Source of the DNA: Fragilaria crotonensis
Taxonomy: Eukaryota; Bacillariophyta; Fragilariophyceae; Fragilariales; Fragilariaceae
Assembly (NCBI GenBank): GCA_022925895.1
Contig: JAKSYS010000226.1
Span: forward strand, 1-64,000
Direction of reading: 5' to 3'
DNA: 64,000 bases
Made by a program: the position numbers and the translations under genes. Under the pieces are notes generated by a model. The model was not told the origin of the DNA. It saw only the letters and a list, made by a program, of their open reading frames with translations, and did not search any database. Shown piece after piece: positions 22,246-34,112 of the stretch; position 1 is the stretch's first letter, and each line of letters starts with the position of its first letter.

Positions 22246-25200
22246 CTAGTTAGACGTTTCGACTTCTAGCGCGACCTCGTTCGTCAATCTTTGCAGAGCA
22301 CGATTCTTGCTCATTTCGGGAATGACCACAGTTTTGACCAAATTCTTTCGATTTAATGACAGAATGGTTGGGGATGACGACAGCCACCAGGTCGAGTTCG
22401 AGATCCCATCCCTGGAAGACAAAAGCATATCCACTAGCATCCTCAATTGGGATTCATTACCACAAGCGACCAAGTTCTTGACATACTGCGACAACCAATA
22501 ATGGAATTCGATAGAGGATCCCAATGCCAAAGCACATGCCATGCGGTCCTCGCAGTGGGATCGAGTGCTAATGAAGTTCCCATCTTCATTGTACATGTAA
22601 GCAGCGTGACCTTCCCCTGTTGCTTTAGCTCGTCGCGATTGTCGCAAAGACGAGGCAGAGGCACCAGTGCGAACAGCATCGTCCATCTTTGACAGCTCAC
22701 CGCGGTGTTTCGAGTTGCTGGAAGGTAGGGTGCTATAAAAGTCTGATAGTAGGAAGCGGCTGTCAGAGATTCTCACCCAAAGCTCCAATCCACGGTCGTA
22801 GACGAACGCCTGAAGAGATCCTCCTGGATTGGACGGGTTCGACGCATTTCCAGACCGTGGCCGATTCTCTTGCTCTTTGGGAGGACTCAAGCTCAGAATC
22901 ATGAAGAGGTGGCCGTTCTCAGTCATCTGAACTCGAGCCAGCTTGGGTAGCGATGTATTGGAACAAGTTGCCAATACCATGTGAGTCATGGCGGGAAGGA
23001 TTGTGCCCTTGAACTTAAGAGACAGATTTGGAAGGATGCTGTACACAGCAAACATTCCATCCGCGGCGACCACTACGATTTCCACCGCCTTCGAATCTTC
23101 CTTCTTCAATTCATTCATCTGAATAGAAACGATAGCATGGCCCAAGATGAAAGGAGGGTGCGACCTAAATGCGAAACCACTCGACCAGCCAAGAGATGGG
23201 GACGTTCCATAGAGGTATAGACATCCGTCTGCAGTACCAATTGCGAGGCTTGTCTCACAACTTGCAAGTGCAGTACAAGATGTTCCAATTATTTCATCTT
23301 TCCAGAGTTTGATGCCACCGCGACTTATAGAGACCATAACGCAAGCCAGTGGTTGTCCAGACGACCCTTGAGGAACTCGGTTCGAGTTTGTGCAGTCAGC
23401 AATTATCTTCAGCCTTTCACCATTTTCAAAGCTTGTGCTAACATCAGTATGACCTGAACTTAGCTCGACCGAGAGTATTCTTTCGGTGCTGTGTGGAATC
23501 CTTGTGAAATTCAGGTTGCGCGTGGTATTTATTGAAGTCTGTTTTTGAGTTGAGTGGGGCGTCGGAACGGGTTCACGTGAGGCAGATGGAGTCGGTTGAT
23601 CCATAGACTCCGATTTCGAAGTTGGTCCCACATCTGCAATGGCCTTAGCTGCCAAGTCTAGCATATCCTGGACACCTTCGACTTTCTTTTTCTGCTTTGC
23701 GTCCCCTGAATCCCCATTTGGCTTCTGTCGCTTGCTTGTATCGACCGCCATTAACACTGGCCTGATGCGCTTTTTCCCTTTCGACTTACTCTCAACCTGA
23801 GCCGCCTTGACCTTCGATGGAGACATAATTGCACTCGGGGGCGGGTCACTTTCGGCCCCCTCGTCTTCCACATCATCATTGCCTCCGTCGATGTCCTCGT
23901 CATTATCTTCGAGAGTAAATTGCAGGGCATTCTCAATTAGCTTTGGAGTGGCATTGTCTCCGACGAACATGCTACCTCTGTGACGACCATTGTCTTCTTC
24001 AAAATCGATCCCATATCGCAGTTGAAACACACGTTTCTGTTCAGTGTCGCTCAATAACGGACCAACTTCATCTGGGACACTGAATTTTATCGCCACAACG
24101 TGTCCATCCAACATGGCTACAAGCAGTATGATACTTCCAGGGGAACGACCCCAAGACAAATCTGTCACAGTGCATCGGCTTTCGCTGCATTGCAGCTTGA
24201 AGATGGGCCGCGATTTGCGAGTACTCCATACCGTCACAAAACCCCGCTTATCACCCAGTGCAACCAATGTCGCGTAGTCTGGCTCGTTATCGTCGTCGTT
24301 CTCGCCGTTCTCCTCGCCCTTCCGAGCATTCAACAGGTACGGGCAATGCTGACTGACGACCACAGGTTGTTTGTGTCCCACAAGATTGGCAGCTCCCGAC
24401 GCGGCGGTTTTGGCTCCGCTGACTCTCCAACCATCGCGACTGATCGTGGAAGCAACATGCTTGTTTTTCACAGATGAATTGGTACTACAAATGTAAGAAC
24501 CATCCGTCGACCAGCTGAGTCGACGGAACAAGGTTTGGCCTGTCAGCTCCTGAACGTCCTTCCATTTTCGAAAGATTCCATCATCGGCGTCAATGCGCTT
24601 CTCCAAACCCCAATCATCGTGAGCACGCCAGATGCAAACAGCAGGGTCGTCTCCTGATGAAGCAATGTAGGAACCGGCCGGATCAAAAGTGACGCCCTTG
24701 ACAGTCGATGTATGAACACCTTTTCCGAGAATCTTATACGGGTTGCACAAAACATTTGCTTGGGTCCGTCTCTCTTGAGAGCCTAAATCAGTTAACTTCC
24801 AGACAATTATAGGAGCATCAGAATCAAGCGAGCAACTGACCAAGTGCGAATCATCAGGTGCCCATGCCAAGCCCACTACATCTAGTGTATGCCCGCGACA
24901 CAATTTGATCCGCGACCAGTGTTCTACATTCTCTGACAAGTTCCCCCCGACAATCGACGACGACGAGGGCGCATAGACACATACAACCGCATCATCACCC
25001 GCGGAGGCAAGATACTGACCAGAAGTGGAGAAGCGAACTGCAAGGACCGAGGATCCTGTGTGAGCCGAGAGCGTACAAAGGAGGCGGTGACTCGTGACGG
25101 ATTCGCGCTTTTGTCGTGTCGGTGACGGTACTGGCTTTGCTGCCGCGGGCGCTTTGGCAGGGGTTTGGCCGTCCTTCTTGCGACGAACAAGCTGATTCAA

Positions 25201-25602
25201 ATCGTGTACCTCAATCCGCTCTTCGGTTGGTGCAGCAGCATCGTCATGCAACGGATGAGGCGGAGACTCCTCATCTCCGGATGCTCCGGACGCACCAGAT
25301 GAGTCGCTGCTCTCGTATGCACCCCCTTCAGAGAAAGATCCAGAGTACTTGGCAAACAATGCCGACGTGCTCCAGATCCGAACCGCACCATCTCCCCCGC
25401 CAGTTGCAAACTTTAAGCCTTCGGGATGAACATCAACACTATAAATGGCACATTTCTTTGCGCCACCGCCTACTGTCTCGAGAAGTGCGAGAGATTCTTG
25501 AGCTCTCAAAGTTTGGGTATCATCAGTGGGAGAAACGTTAGGATCTGAAATCTTGGATCCGCTGGAATGTACCAGCCAAAGTGGGATTTCGGCGACAACC
25601 AT
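22246..25602 (-). CDS. HIRA: histone chaperone HIRA, WD40 protein
   Basis: 1,118 residues, intronless. HIRA deposits histone H3.3-H4 independently of replication, together with UBN1 and CABIN1-like partners. The N-terminal half (about 45-530) is a WD40 propeller opening with IYSVDVHPEG-KFATGG, followed by LASAGDD, SCSLDSDAPIIVWK, VKGVTFDP and WSTDGSYI, in the order seen in animal HIRA. An acidic linker leads to GKKRIRPVLM (about residue 610), which resembles the B domain that binds ASF1. The C-terminal HIRA domain starts near 740 (PLACVMVSISRGGIKLW, LAIGTADGCLYLYG) and runs to about 970. The tail ends MSKNRALQRLTNEVALEVE. The long insertion around residues 85-155 is Ser/Glu-rich. The N-terminus is about 45 residues longer than the animal protein before the first repeat. 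Confidence 0.95.
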   Translation of the reverse strand: MVVAEIPLWLVHSSGSKISDPNVSPTDDTQTLRAQESLALLETVGGGAKKCAIYSVDVHPEGLKFATGGGDGAVRIWSTSALFAKYSGSFSEGGAYESSDSSGASGASGDEESPPHPLHDDAAAPTEERIEVHDLNQLVRRKKDGQTPAKAPAAAKPVPSPTRQKRESVTSHRLLCTLSAHTGSSVLAVRFSTSGQYLASAGDDAVVCVYAPSSSSIVGGNLSENVEHWSRIKLCRGHTLDVVGLAWAPDDSHLVSCSLDSDAPIIVWKLTDLGSQERRTQANVLCNPYKILGKGVHTSTVKGVTFDPAGSYIASSGDDPAVCIWRAHDDWGLEKRIDADDGIFRKWKDVQELTGQTLFRRLSWSTDGSYICSTNSSVKNKHVASTISRDGWRVSGAKTAASGAANLVGHKQPVVVSQHCPYLLNARKGEENGENDDDNEPDYATLVALGDKRGFVTVWSTRKSRPIFKLQCSESRCTVTDLSWGRSPGSIILLVAMLDGHVVAIKFSVPDEVGPLLSDTEQKRVFQLRYGIDFEEDNGRHRGSMFVGDNATPKLIENALQFTLEDNDEDIDGGNDDVEDEGAESDPPPSAIMSPSKVKAAQVESKSKGKKRIRPVLMAVDTSKRQKPNGDSGDAKQKKKVEGVQDMLDLAAKAIADVGPTSKSESMDQPTPSASREPVPTPHSTQKQTSINTTRNLNFTRIPHSTERILSVELSSGHTDVSTSFENGERLKIIADCTNSNRVPQGSSGQPLACVMVSISRGGIKLWKDEIIGTSCTALASCETSLAIGTADGCLYLYGTSPSLGWSSGFAFRSHPPFILGHAIVSIQMNELKKEDSKAVEIVVVAADGMFAVYSILPNLSLKFKGTILPAMTHMVLATCSNTSLPKLARVQMTENGHLFMILSLSPPKEQENRPRSGNASNPSNPGGSLQAFVYDRGLELWVRISDSRFLLSDFYSTLPSSNSKHRGELSKMDDAVRTGASASSLRQSRRAKATGEGHAAYMYNEDGNFISTRSHCEDRMACALALGSSIEFHYWLSQYVKNLVACGNESQLRMLVDMLLSSRDGISNSTWWLSSSPTILSLNRKNLVKTVVIPEMSKNRALQRLTNEVALEVETSN

Positions 25603-26252
25603 GATTCAGTGATGAAAACTGCTTTATTTCGATATCTCAATGTTCTTGTTACCCTCACAAAGTCAATGACAACGAGACGGAACGGTTCGCAACCTCCGCT
25701 TCGAAGTGTATAGATCGATGACAAGCTACAATGCGTATAGTTGTATTTTGAACACTCTCTATCGTAGGAGTGGAGAGTGAGTTTTGTGGTTGTGCTTACG
25801 CTGCGGACAGCGGACCCCTAAAACACGCAGGTCTTCGTGGTGTTAGCTCCCCCAATAGATTTCATCAGCTCGGTCAGGCGCCGAACTCCGACGTGAGTCA
25901 AAAGCATAAGAGCGTCCTGACATCCAACAGCGTTGTTGCGGGCTTGTATTGAATGTACAACGAAGCATTGATATGACTCCTTCGACTAGCACCGTCATTC
26001 TGTCATCCGTATCGGACACTGTGACCTTTTATCTCTTGAGCGAGCTCGCTTTCGTCTACCAGTGTAGTCATCACTAAAGTAACGGTACTGAGCGAGGTCG
26101 CAGTACGATAAGCCATCACTACAGTACTAGTACCGGGTACTCGCCGGCAGGCTGGCGTTTTATATGGGGGAAGGTTCCCAAAACACCCAAATAGCATATT
26201 GGGGAACTTTTGAAGTTTAATCGGGAACATTACTATACAAAATACGGAACGA

Positions 26253-26340
26253 TTCTACGTGATTTCCACATTTCCACACATATCATCCGAACATGATTTC
26301 TACGTGATTTCCACATTTCCACACATATCATGCGAACATT
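26253..26340. repeat. 45-bp direct tandem repeat, two copies
   Basis: TTCTACGTGATTTCCACATT starts at 26,253 and again at 26,298. The two units differ at one base (ATCATCCGAAC versus ATCATGCGAAC). No function is apparent. Confidence 0.85.
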
Positions 26341-27407
26341 GATGACTATATAAAGTAATACACCGGAGTAGCTACAGTACAAGTAGTATGACGGAATCCA
26401 GAATATTTACGATCGATGAGTGATGCTATTGGAGTAGTACCATTAGTGAATGGAAATGTTTTGTAAATCAAAGTATTACATGCTGTGCAGTATACCCTCA
26501 AGTGATAAATCTCTGAGCCAGGATCGATACTCATCCTTTTCCACTTAATCAAGGAGAAATCTGATTCAACAGTTGCAGAACCGGGGAACACAGTTCTGAG
26601 CCCACCAAATAATCCTTGAGTGGGTTGAAATTTGTTTCAAGTATGGCCTAAGCTTTGTCGAATGCCTCTGCTGTTTTCTTCTTTTCATCATTGAAAGCAG
26701 CCTGAAAGATTTGAGGCACTGAACTCAGAAGCTGCCTTAAGTTGTCCAACACATTGTCTAGGTGGTCAATTTGTACCCAGCAGGTCTTTGAATGCTGTAG
26801 TCATTGTCAATATTGGAGTTATAAGATTGAAAATCTAGAGCCCACATGAAACCATGTCTGCCACATAGGAGCTACGCACTATGGTGAATATTCGAAAACC
26901 TTGCACGAATCTTCCTTCAACCGTGTGCACTCGAACCGCCGCATTGGAGCTAGTACACCATTTATAGTGGCTCAATTTTTTAAGGGCTCAAAGCCATTTT
27001 TAACTGGTACACGTATCGTCCATCGTCCCCCTCACCTTAAGACAGCATGTCATACCTGTGCCGTAGATGTAGACACACTCTACCGGTAGGCAGTAGTTAG
27101 TGTCGTACTAGACACTTACCTACTGGGCGCGTGCCAGGAAATGGGGTCACGTCCTGGTTCTTAACCTGAACCCTATGCCCTATGCCAACCAAAAAGTCGA
27201 CAGGTTCTGTTATGAGCCCGAACTATAACACCGCCAAGTATGGCAGGTTTCATGTCCCAGAATCCTGGCGCAGGTCGTGATATCTTTTCTACGAGGGAAG
27301 GGGAAAATCCCTTGCGTGACGTCACCAAAAGCTTGTTTTCTCGTGTTGAAAGCAAGCGTTCCACAATGAGATTGCATGCCGTTTCACGCATCAGCTGCAC
27401 TCCTTAC

Positions 27408-27476
27408 AATTAACCCGACCCCGACAGTTGCCTTCTAACTATGCTTTAGAATCGAACTGTCGGAGCGAGGTTAATT
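27408..27476. repeat. imperfect hairpin of 22-base arms
   Basis: The arms 27,408-27,429 (AATTAACCC...ACAGTT) and 27,455-27,476 (AACTGTCGG...TTAATT) are inverted copies with a few mismatches around a 25-base loop. It could be a fragment of a MITE or a transcribed hairpin. No flanking duplication was recognised. Confidence 0.45.
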
Positions 27477-30400
27477 GCACGGATGAAATGCCAAGGAATT
27501 CAGCCCTTTTTGTCACGGGTGGCGTGCTCGTTCGTTCTCATTCCATAGACGGACATCGTTTGTGATTGTAACTGTAGCTAATTGGTTCATACGCATCATC
27601 CTTTTGTCGGGTCTTCAGCAATAAATGAGACCTACCATCTGGGAAGTGTTGCACATGAAAAGTACTTGGTGTAGGTATAGCTACCGGTAGTGAGTCTCCG
27701 TCAAAAATGATCGTTTCTTGGAATTTTGAAGCCGCCAATCTACAACAACATCTGAACCTCATTCACAGGTGGGGAGGTGCATTCACTCGTATCTGGGGTA
27801 TCTGGGTAGGTAAGAGTAGTCAGGTAAATCTCACATGATTAGAAGCTTGCCATTCTTGCCGTAAATGTCGTTGTCATCGTCTTTCTAGGTGCATGAGATC
27901 TACGGTCGACCCTTTGCCAAACATTCCTGTAGTAGGAGCTCCAGATGTGTTCTGATATGACATTTTTCTTGATGTAGCTATAGTTTTATCATGCAGTGGC
28001 ACCACTCAAAGCAACAGTACCGTATTGACCCACGAGCAGATTCAAGAAAACAACAGCACCCCCGCCAGGCCCGGCACAATATGGACCCAAATAGACTGGC
28101 TTGTTACCGCTTTGCTACAAAGGCCGCCCAGCATTATTCTTGTCCTGCAACTTTGTCTGACATTCGCCGAGTCGCACCTCCTTTCCTTGCTGTTCTAGAT
28201 AGCATCGCAAACTCCAATTCAGACCCGTGGTGTTTTCGTTCCAAAGCAGCCAGTGATAAACGCAGTCATCGTCGTTGCCCTCATGACACCGACAACTATC
28301 TCTCATGCATGATCATGGTAAGCATCAACAAATGTTGTCATCGGAGTCAGGCATTTGCCAATTTCTAACTGAAATGCTTCTTTCCATAATGAACAAACTT
28401 GGTTGGCCGGAGGCGAAGAAGGACCAGACAGACCACTGCATATGACGAGTAACCTGCACTGGACCACGAAGTCATGTTGCGGCATAGAAGCTTGAATCGC
28501 CCCACTCTCAAGAGCGAGTGCGACGGAATGGATCAACTGAACGCGATGAAAGAATCAACTTTCCAGCTGTCTTTTTGCAAAGCATCGTACCCTGCAAATT
28601 CCATCCCAGAAGTCGAAGCCCCCGCAACAAATGCAGATATGAGGTCAAATACAAGCTGAGTGGTGGCCTTGGAAGGCGGCAATAATGCTTCCCACCTCCC
28701 GTGATTGGTGTTCTACTACCATTTCCGTACTTGTCAACCGACCACCGGTGCAAGATGCGTCGCCGCTACCAAAATTGGAAGTCAGCATAACTTGCGATAT
28801 GTGCCGAAGTCATCGTCGATACTCCGCCTCCGTGGGCGCCCAACATTATGGACATGGCATGCAATGCTGCAAACCATGCGTGCGCGCGGAACATGCCAAC
28901 GACCATGACTACTTGACTTCATCCATTCCTTGTGGAGGAGTGTTGATGTTGACATGTTGACTACCCAGTCGTACATGAAAAGAGCAGAGATAGCATAATT
29001 ATTTGGGCGGAATTTTACTCTGGGATTTTGTATTCCTAGTACAAAACATACCAAGGTGTGCGCCAGGAGGGTTTAGCCTGAAACCTGCCATACAAGTACA
29101 AGTACTGTAGCCCATACGTGTTCCACCTTGTAGTTCCTGAGACGGATTCCATTAGAATGCAGTGAAATGACGTTAAGTTTTGTATGTTTACATACCCGGT
29201 AGCATATTATGGCTGGATTCACGAAGAGGATTCGCGAGGTAGAGCTCTACGTACTAGTACCACTATTTTTTTTAGCGCTCGCATATTGAAAATTGATTTA
29301 CACGCCAAATCACTTGCTTTTCATTCCATTGACCATGGCAGTGAATATCTCAACCAATTCTTGATATTCCGTGGAGCTTCTTGAAGCTACATCATCTCCT
29401 TGCTCTTCATGAGTGAAAGCACATTGAAGCTCCACAGAAAACGCAGTTTTGATAAATTCACGACCATTCCAATTTCTACTGATCACGCGCCAGGAGATGG
29501 CAGTAAAGGGGAGCACCTTCTTCTCTTGTGATTCCAGAAACGTTGTCTGATGAAGAGAACAGTTACCAGCATGTTGCCCAATTGAGTGTTGGTGTCAGTC
29601 ATACCAAATGTCACGAACCATGATGACGATGACAGTGGATCTTGGGATGGATCCAGATTCGAACCCTTAGAGCATCCCCACCCGAGGCGAACACGTGGTG
29701 AACTCCGTTTGGAACATTCTTGGAAGCATTTTCACCATTCCTACTTTTTCCTTTCAAAATAAGGACGGAAGAGGCTCACAGAATGTCACTCCTCGGAACT
29801 TTTGCTCCCAGACGTTGGATCAATTTGTTGGCTGTCGATGTGTCGACCGATGGCTTGCTCTCACGACGTGACATGTGAAGTGCCATGAGTTGGGCATGCA
29901 TTGCCTGGATACAGATGAAGGTCATAGCAGACTAACAGGGAAGATGAATTTGATACTGTCACCGATGAAGCCTCTGTTGTTGGTGTGCTCCTTGATGGTG
30001 CTAGCAAGCAGCTCCAAACGTTTTGGCTACTAGAGCCCAATCCTGGTTCCATCGCTGGATCAATGCATCACGGCATCTCGTGATCTGTTGTCACTGCTAA
30101 GAGATAAGGAATCACCCATCATCATCCTGCAGGACTCGAGTCATGGACACCGCACGTGTGAGGAACTTCTTGACGCTGGGAGCCCTTCACTTGCATTTGT
30201 CACCCGACACGGCGGTGGTGCGCAAGTTTCGAGATTTTGCTGTAAAACCTATCCAGAAGTTGCCAATTCTCTGCCCATTCAAGTTCATGAATCGGGAGAG
30301 ACAGAATTGGCTGATATATGTCAATATCAATTTGAATAACCGGACTTCTTGGCCAGTATTCGATTTGTCAGGATATGTCAATGACCAGCCAAGATATCTC

Positions 30401-31468
30401 ATACAAGATTGGCATGAACTACACAATCCTGCTGCCCAATACAAACCTAATTGTCAACAACTTCAAATTGATTGGTGTTGATTGAAAGATCAAATGCTAC
30501 TTTCTGAGTGGCTGCCTCACCCTGCCAAGAAATTTGAATGAATATGCTACTATGGCACATCTCGGATGTATTTTGTTGGGTGCGGTCGCCTGCAATCATG
30601 TTGCGTACAATCATAATGCTGCTTTCTTTAAAGCAGACCTCACTATATTTATCCAACAAGCCGGGCAATCAAGAGCATGGCGGATGAGATGGAATCACTT
30701 TGATTTCAGCATACCCTTTCTTGGTGTTCGACTGTGGGCTCATTCCTCCTGGTCATGACTCATGACTGCTCACCATCTTGTTGCCATTACCTTGCTTTGT
30801 TGGTGCAGATCTCGTCACGCTGGCGCTCACGTCGCGGGTTCTGAAACTCTCGAACATTATATTGTACATCGACTAGACTAGCTACTTCTTCATTGCCACA
30901 GTTGGGGTCTATTTCGGCTAGATGAACAAAAGCTGCACTGACAACCCGATTAGAATCACCAATTCAGTAGCTGTACCGTAACCTTGGTATACTTTTGACG
31001 TCGGAAATAAAAAAATTAATACTAGGCCTACGTAGAGCTACCTCGTGTACCCAAAATATGCATCCAGCCATATAGTGATCTCATTGCGTTTTCACCTATG
31101 ACGTCGTGATTTCCCAGTTGATGTAGGTCTCACTCTAGCGAAGTGAATGTCCTGGTCACCGATATCAAGAAACCTGTTGAACGTGGCGCAAGCCGCGAGC
31201 TACGTTACGTGCAAGATTGACAGAATGCGCTCACTTGGTCTACTTGCTTAACTACCAGAGTATCGAAGCTCTTGAAGCATAATGTAATTGTAGAAATTCA
31301 CGAAACGAAAGGCAATAGTACCCATTTCGCGGTCACTAGGCTCTTCCAGTTTATCAACAAAGAATCCGCGCAACTATTTGCTTCTGAATTCAGGATGATT
31401 TCCGAGTGGGGATGGCTTGGCCATCCGCGAAAATTTTAGAGCGAGCGTAGCAACGCTGAGTTATAAGG

Positions 31469-32281
31469 CTATTGCACCAAGATTTCTCCTCCGCAAGGAT
31501 TGTGGCAAACCGTCAACCCTCTCTTAATGCCATTCCAGGCACTCACATACCACGGCTCATCTGTTTTGTCTTGTTCTGTGTTACGTACGGATCGCACGTC
31601 ATCGTCTGGTGACATTTGCTTTTTAGGAGGGGTCGTCCATCGTCTCTTCACATAATCATTTCCTTCTATCACAATTTCCTTGCGCCCGTCGGGGTATACA
31701 GTCGTAGTTTCCACGCGTGAGTACTTCTTCCCATGCACAAACTGAGTTGTTGTGGCCACAAACTTCCTTGATCCAGATTTGGTTGTTGTGAATTCACCGG
31801 AAGAAAAGGCAAAGCGAAGTCCTCCTCCTTGCGGGTGATTCAACAAGTGGACGCGAGAGGGTATTTGAATGCCAGCCACAGCTTGTTTCCCGCTCTGGCA
31901 AGCCTTTGGAAACAAGTATGTCAAAGGGTCTGTCACAGAGTATCCAATTCCGACGTTTCGTTGTCGTGGCGATCCAGACGCCTCGAAGTCAGCAGGCTGC
32001 GGATTCTTTTCGGTGGCCGCTACGGGAGTGGGTTCATCGTAACCACCGTACTTGTATACGTGGTCATATTGACTTTTCCTTACAGGATCGCTTAACAGCT
32101 GATACGCTGCTGAAATGGCTGAGAACCTGCCGTCCGCAAAAGCCTTCTCACTTTCCGACGCACCCCGCGCAACCAGTCTGTCCGGGTGATACCGGAGTGC
32201 TAGTTTTCGATACGAATCCTTGATTTCCTTTGCGGAGGCATCGTGCAATAATTCGAGTGCTTTGTAAGGATCAGGCACCAT
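31469..32281 (-). CDS. J-domain (DnaJ/HSP40) co-chaperone
   Basis: 270 residues, intronless, start at the first ATG. The J domain occupies about residues 4-75, with YRKLALRYHPDRL placing the catalytic HPD at 32-34, the AISAAYQLLSDPVRKSQYD helix following. J proteins stimulate HSP70 ATPase. There is no Gly/Phe region or zinc finger, so it is a class C (type III) member. The C-terminal half contains a beta-rich stretch (FAFSSGEFTTTKSGSRKFVA, RVETTTVYPDGRKEIVIEGN) that resembles the tail of DNAJB6-like proteins, where such a segment follows DGR..I. The end (EPWYVSAWNGIKRGL) has a short amphipathic look. No targeting signal is visible, so cytosolic or nuclear location is likely. Confidence 0.88.
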   Translation of the reverse strand: MVPDPYKALELLHDASAKEIKDSYRKLALRYHPDRLVARGASESEKAFADGRFSAISAAYQLLSDPVRKSQYDHVYKYGGYDEPTPVAATEKNPQPADFEASGSPRQRNVGIGYSVTDPLTYLFPKACQSGKQAVAGIQIPSRVHLLNHPQGGGLRFAFSSGEFTTTKSGSRKFVATTTQFVHGKKYSRVETTTVYPDGRKEIVIEGNDYVKRRWTTPPKKQMSPDDDVRSVRNTEQDKTDEPWYVSAWNGIKRGLTVCHNPCGGEILVQ

Positions 32282-33021
32282 TGTCAGTCTATTCTTTTAT
32301 TGCCAATAACAATCAGGTACGATGTGACAATGGATCCCGTCGTGTTTGGCACAAGTCTGGCCGATACAAAGAGAGGCGCAACAGATAGAAAGATGTTCTC
32401 AGCAGTGAACCAAAGTTGTACTTGGTCCTCCGTCCTAAAAAAGACTCAATTCATGGCAAAGGAAAAATTAATATCGAAGTGGTCGCCAATTTTTGCGGAG
32501 TTGCTTCCATAGACCCTATATACGCGTATAAATATATATGGTTTGCAATTCATATATATGGCGCTGCCTACTCGGCCAATAGTTGTATCCTAAAAACACA
32601 ACTGAAGATAACGCCTGCAACGCCTTTGGCGCGGAAAATTGTGACGCTGCTACGAAACACATCTGTGCTGTGTATTCTTTGAGAATGAGACCTCGACGCG
32701 ATCGTACATGTATGTATGCATTATACATCGGGAATGCTGGCGTTTCCCGGGATTTCCTCTGGTCCTGTACTATGGAATTTTTACTTTGTATTTAGACAGA
32801 GGAGTGGAGCTGATAAATAAAATAATTAGAAATTTAGCTAACTTCAATCCAGAGAAAAGCAGTTTCATATATGGCCATGTATATGATCGATAATTATCCG
32901 CATTGTTGAAACGTAAGGCCATATAGCGAAATGCTTTAGGTATCTTAAACACATTTTTCAAAAACCATCATATACCGGTATCGAGCCGTCCATGCTCCGA
33001 TTAGGAGAACCTGTAACCTGT

Positions 33022-33796
33022 AGCATGCGCACCGGTAGCGCTATTTTGTAGCGTCTTTAGAAACTTAAGGTGTCTTTAGAAACCTATTTTGGATATTTCG
33101 GAAATGTCCTGTGTGGGTCCTATCCCACACCCGTAACGATATTTTTTCGTCAGATTCAAAAACTGGCGAGGACCCGTGCCCAAAATTACGAAGGTCGGAC
33201 CCGCGCCCCGCGCCTAATTACGAAGTATGATCCATACTTCACTCCGTTCTTATAGTGGGCACTGTCGTCTCTCGACGCATCTTGTCTCGAACTTTTATCA
33301 TGAGTCGTACAACCAGGTACATGTACCACTACAGGAGCAGAAGACAATGGGGTACAAGTACTAGTAGTACCTGGTCTGGGTGTAAAATGTATGCCAAACT
33401 TCATGGCTGAAGACATTGTCGTCGAATAGATCCAGGAGGAAAAGAAACATCCATGTTGATTGGTGTCGGTTTTCGTTTTTTGCATCCTTCCCAAGACATG
33501 ACATACGGCGCACGATCGCACGATCTATGGAAGCAAGTCAATCGAAGTGATCAAATAGAGGAAATGCTGCAATCGAGCTAATCGAATAGGACATATTTCG
33601 ACACGCTACAATCTGACATTTGGTGACCAAACGCTATTCCAACGTCTACATGTAGACGTTGGAATAGCGTCTGGTCAGAAAATTGCGTCGCAAAAGTTAC
33701 AATGTAGCGTATCGGGCCCAACCGGTGGTTATAATTTTACATTTTTTCGGTCAGATCTGACCGAAATCAGAAAATAGCGTTACCGGTGGGCATGCT
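33022..33796. mobile_element. non-autonomous TIR element with internal palindromes
   Basis: The 26-base ends AGCATGC..CACCGGTA..CGCTATTTT at 33,022-33,047 and 33,771-33,796 are inverted copies with two mismatches. The interior holds no transposase. It contains a 54-base palindrome at 33,624-33,677 (one mismatched pair, centre CTACATGTAG) and a perfect 22-base palindrome at 33,745-33,766 (centre AGATCT). No target duplication is certain, so the superfamily is open. Confidence 0.6.
33624..33677. repeat. 54-bp near-perfect palindrome
   Basis: The arms ..GACCAAACGCTATTCC.. and ..GGAATAGCGTCTGGTC.. meet at TACA|TGTA with no spacer and only one mismatched pair. It could form a cruciform, and lies inside the TIR element. 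Confidence 0.9.
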
Positions 33797-34112
33797 CTAA
33801 CATGCCTTTGCTGGTACTGTACCAGCACAGACTACCGGTAGCATGCATTTGTACTGTATGCGCACTCCAGACTCCAGCACCCCGAACTCTCGTCCTCTCC
33901 GAGCCCTGAGCCCATCTTGGTACTGTAGTACGGAGAACCTGGGTACAAGTACATGTACCGTGCCATGTCTTCGAGGTCAGAAAAACAACATTTGTATGGA
34001 GAAAGGAAAGATTTCCATAGGTTTCCAAAACCCGTGACCCGTGAGACATTTTACCTTCAGTTATATCGTACGATCCACTCACAAATTCTCTATCTAACAA
34101 GCAAAACGCACA

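Larger units (their letters stand above)
25603..31468. other. 5.9-kb gene-free region with decayed unclassified DNA
   Basis: No gene is supported. The first 400 bases should carry the HIRA promoter. GTAC palindromes occur at about 26.05-26.15 kb. Between about 26.6 and 30.8 kb the composition is coding-like but frames stay below about 125 codons and change often. A + strand run near 29.94-30.06 kb and another near 30.53-30.72 kb read like protein fragments, but no family was recognised. A sequence at 29,151-29,177 resembles the terminal repeat of the MITE at 35,841. This is probably a graveyard of one or more old elements. Confidence 0.45.
32282..34112. other. intergenic DNA containing an inverted-repeat element
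   Basis: No gene is supported. 32.5-33.0 kb is AT-rich with TATATA runs. 33,022-33,796 is a TIR element (listed separately). Short GTAC palindromes lie at about 33.29-33.37 kb and 33.8-33.96 kb. Confidence 0.5.
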
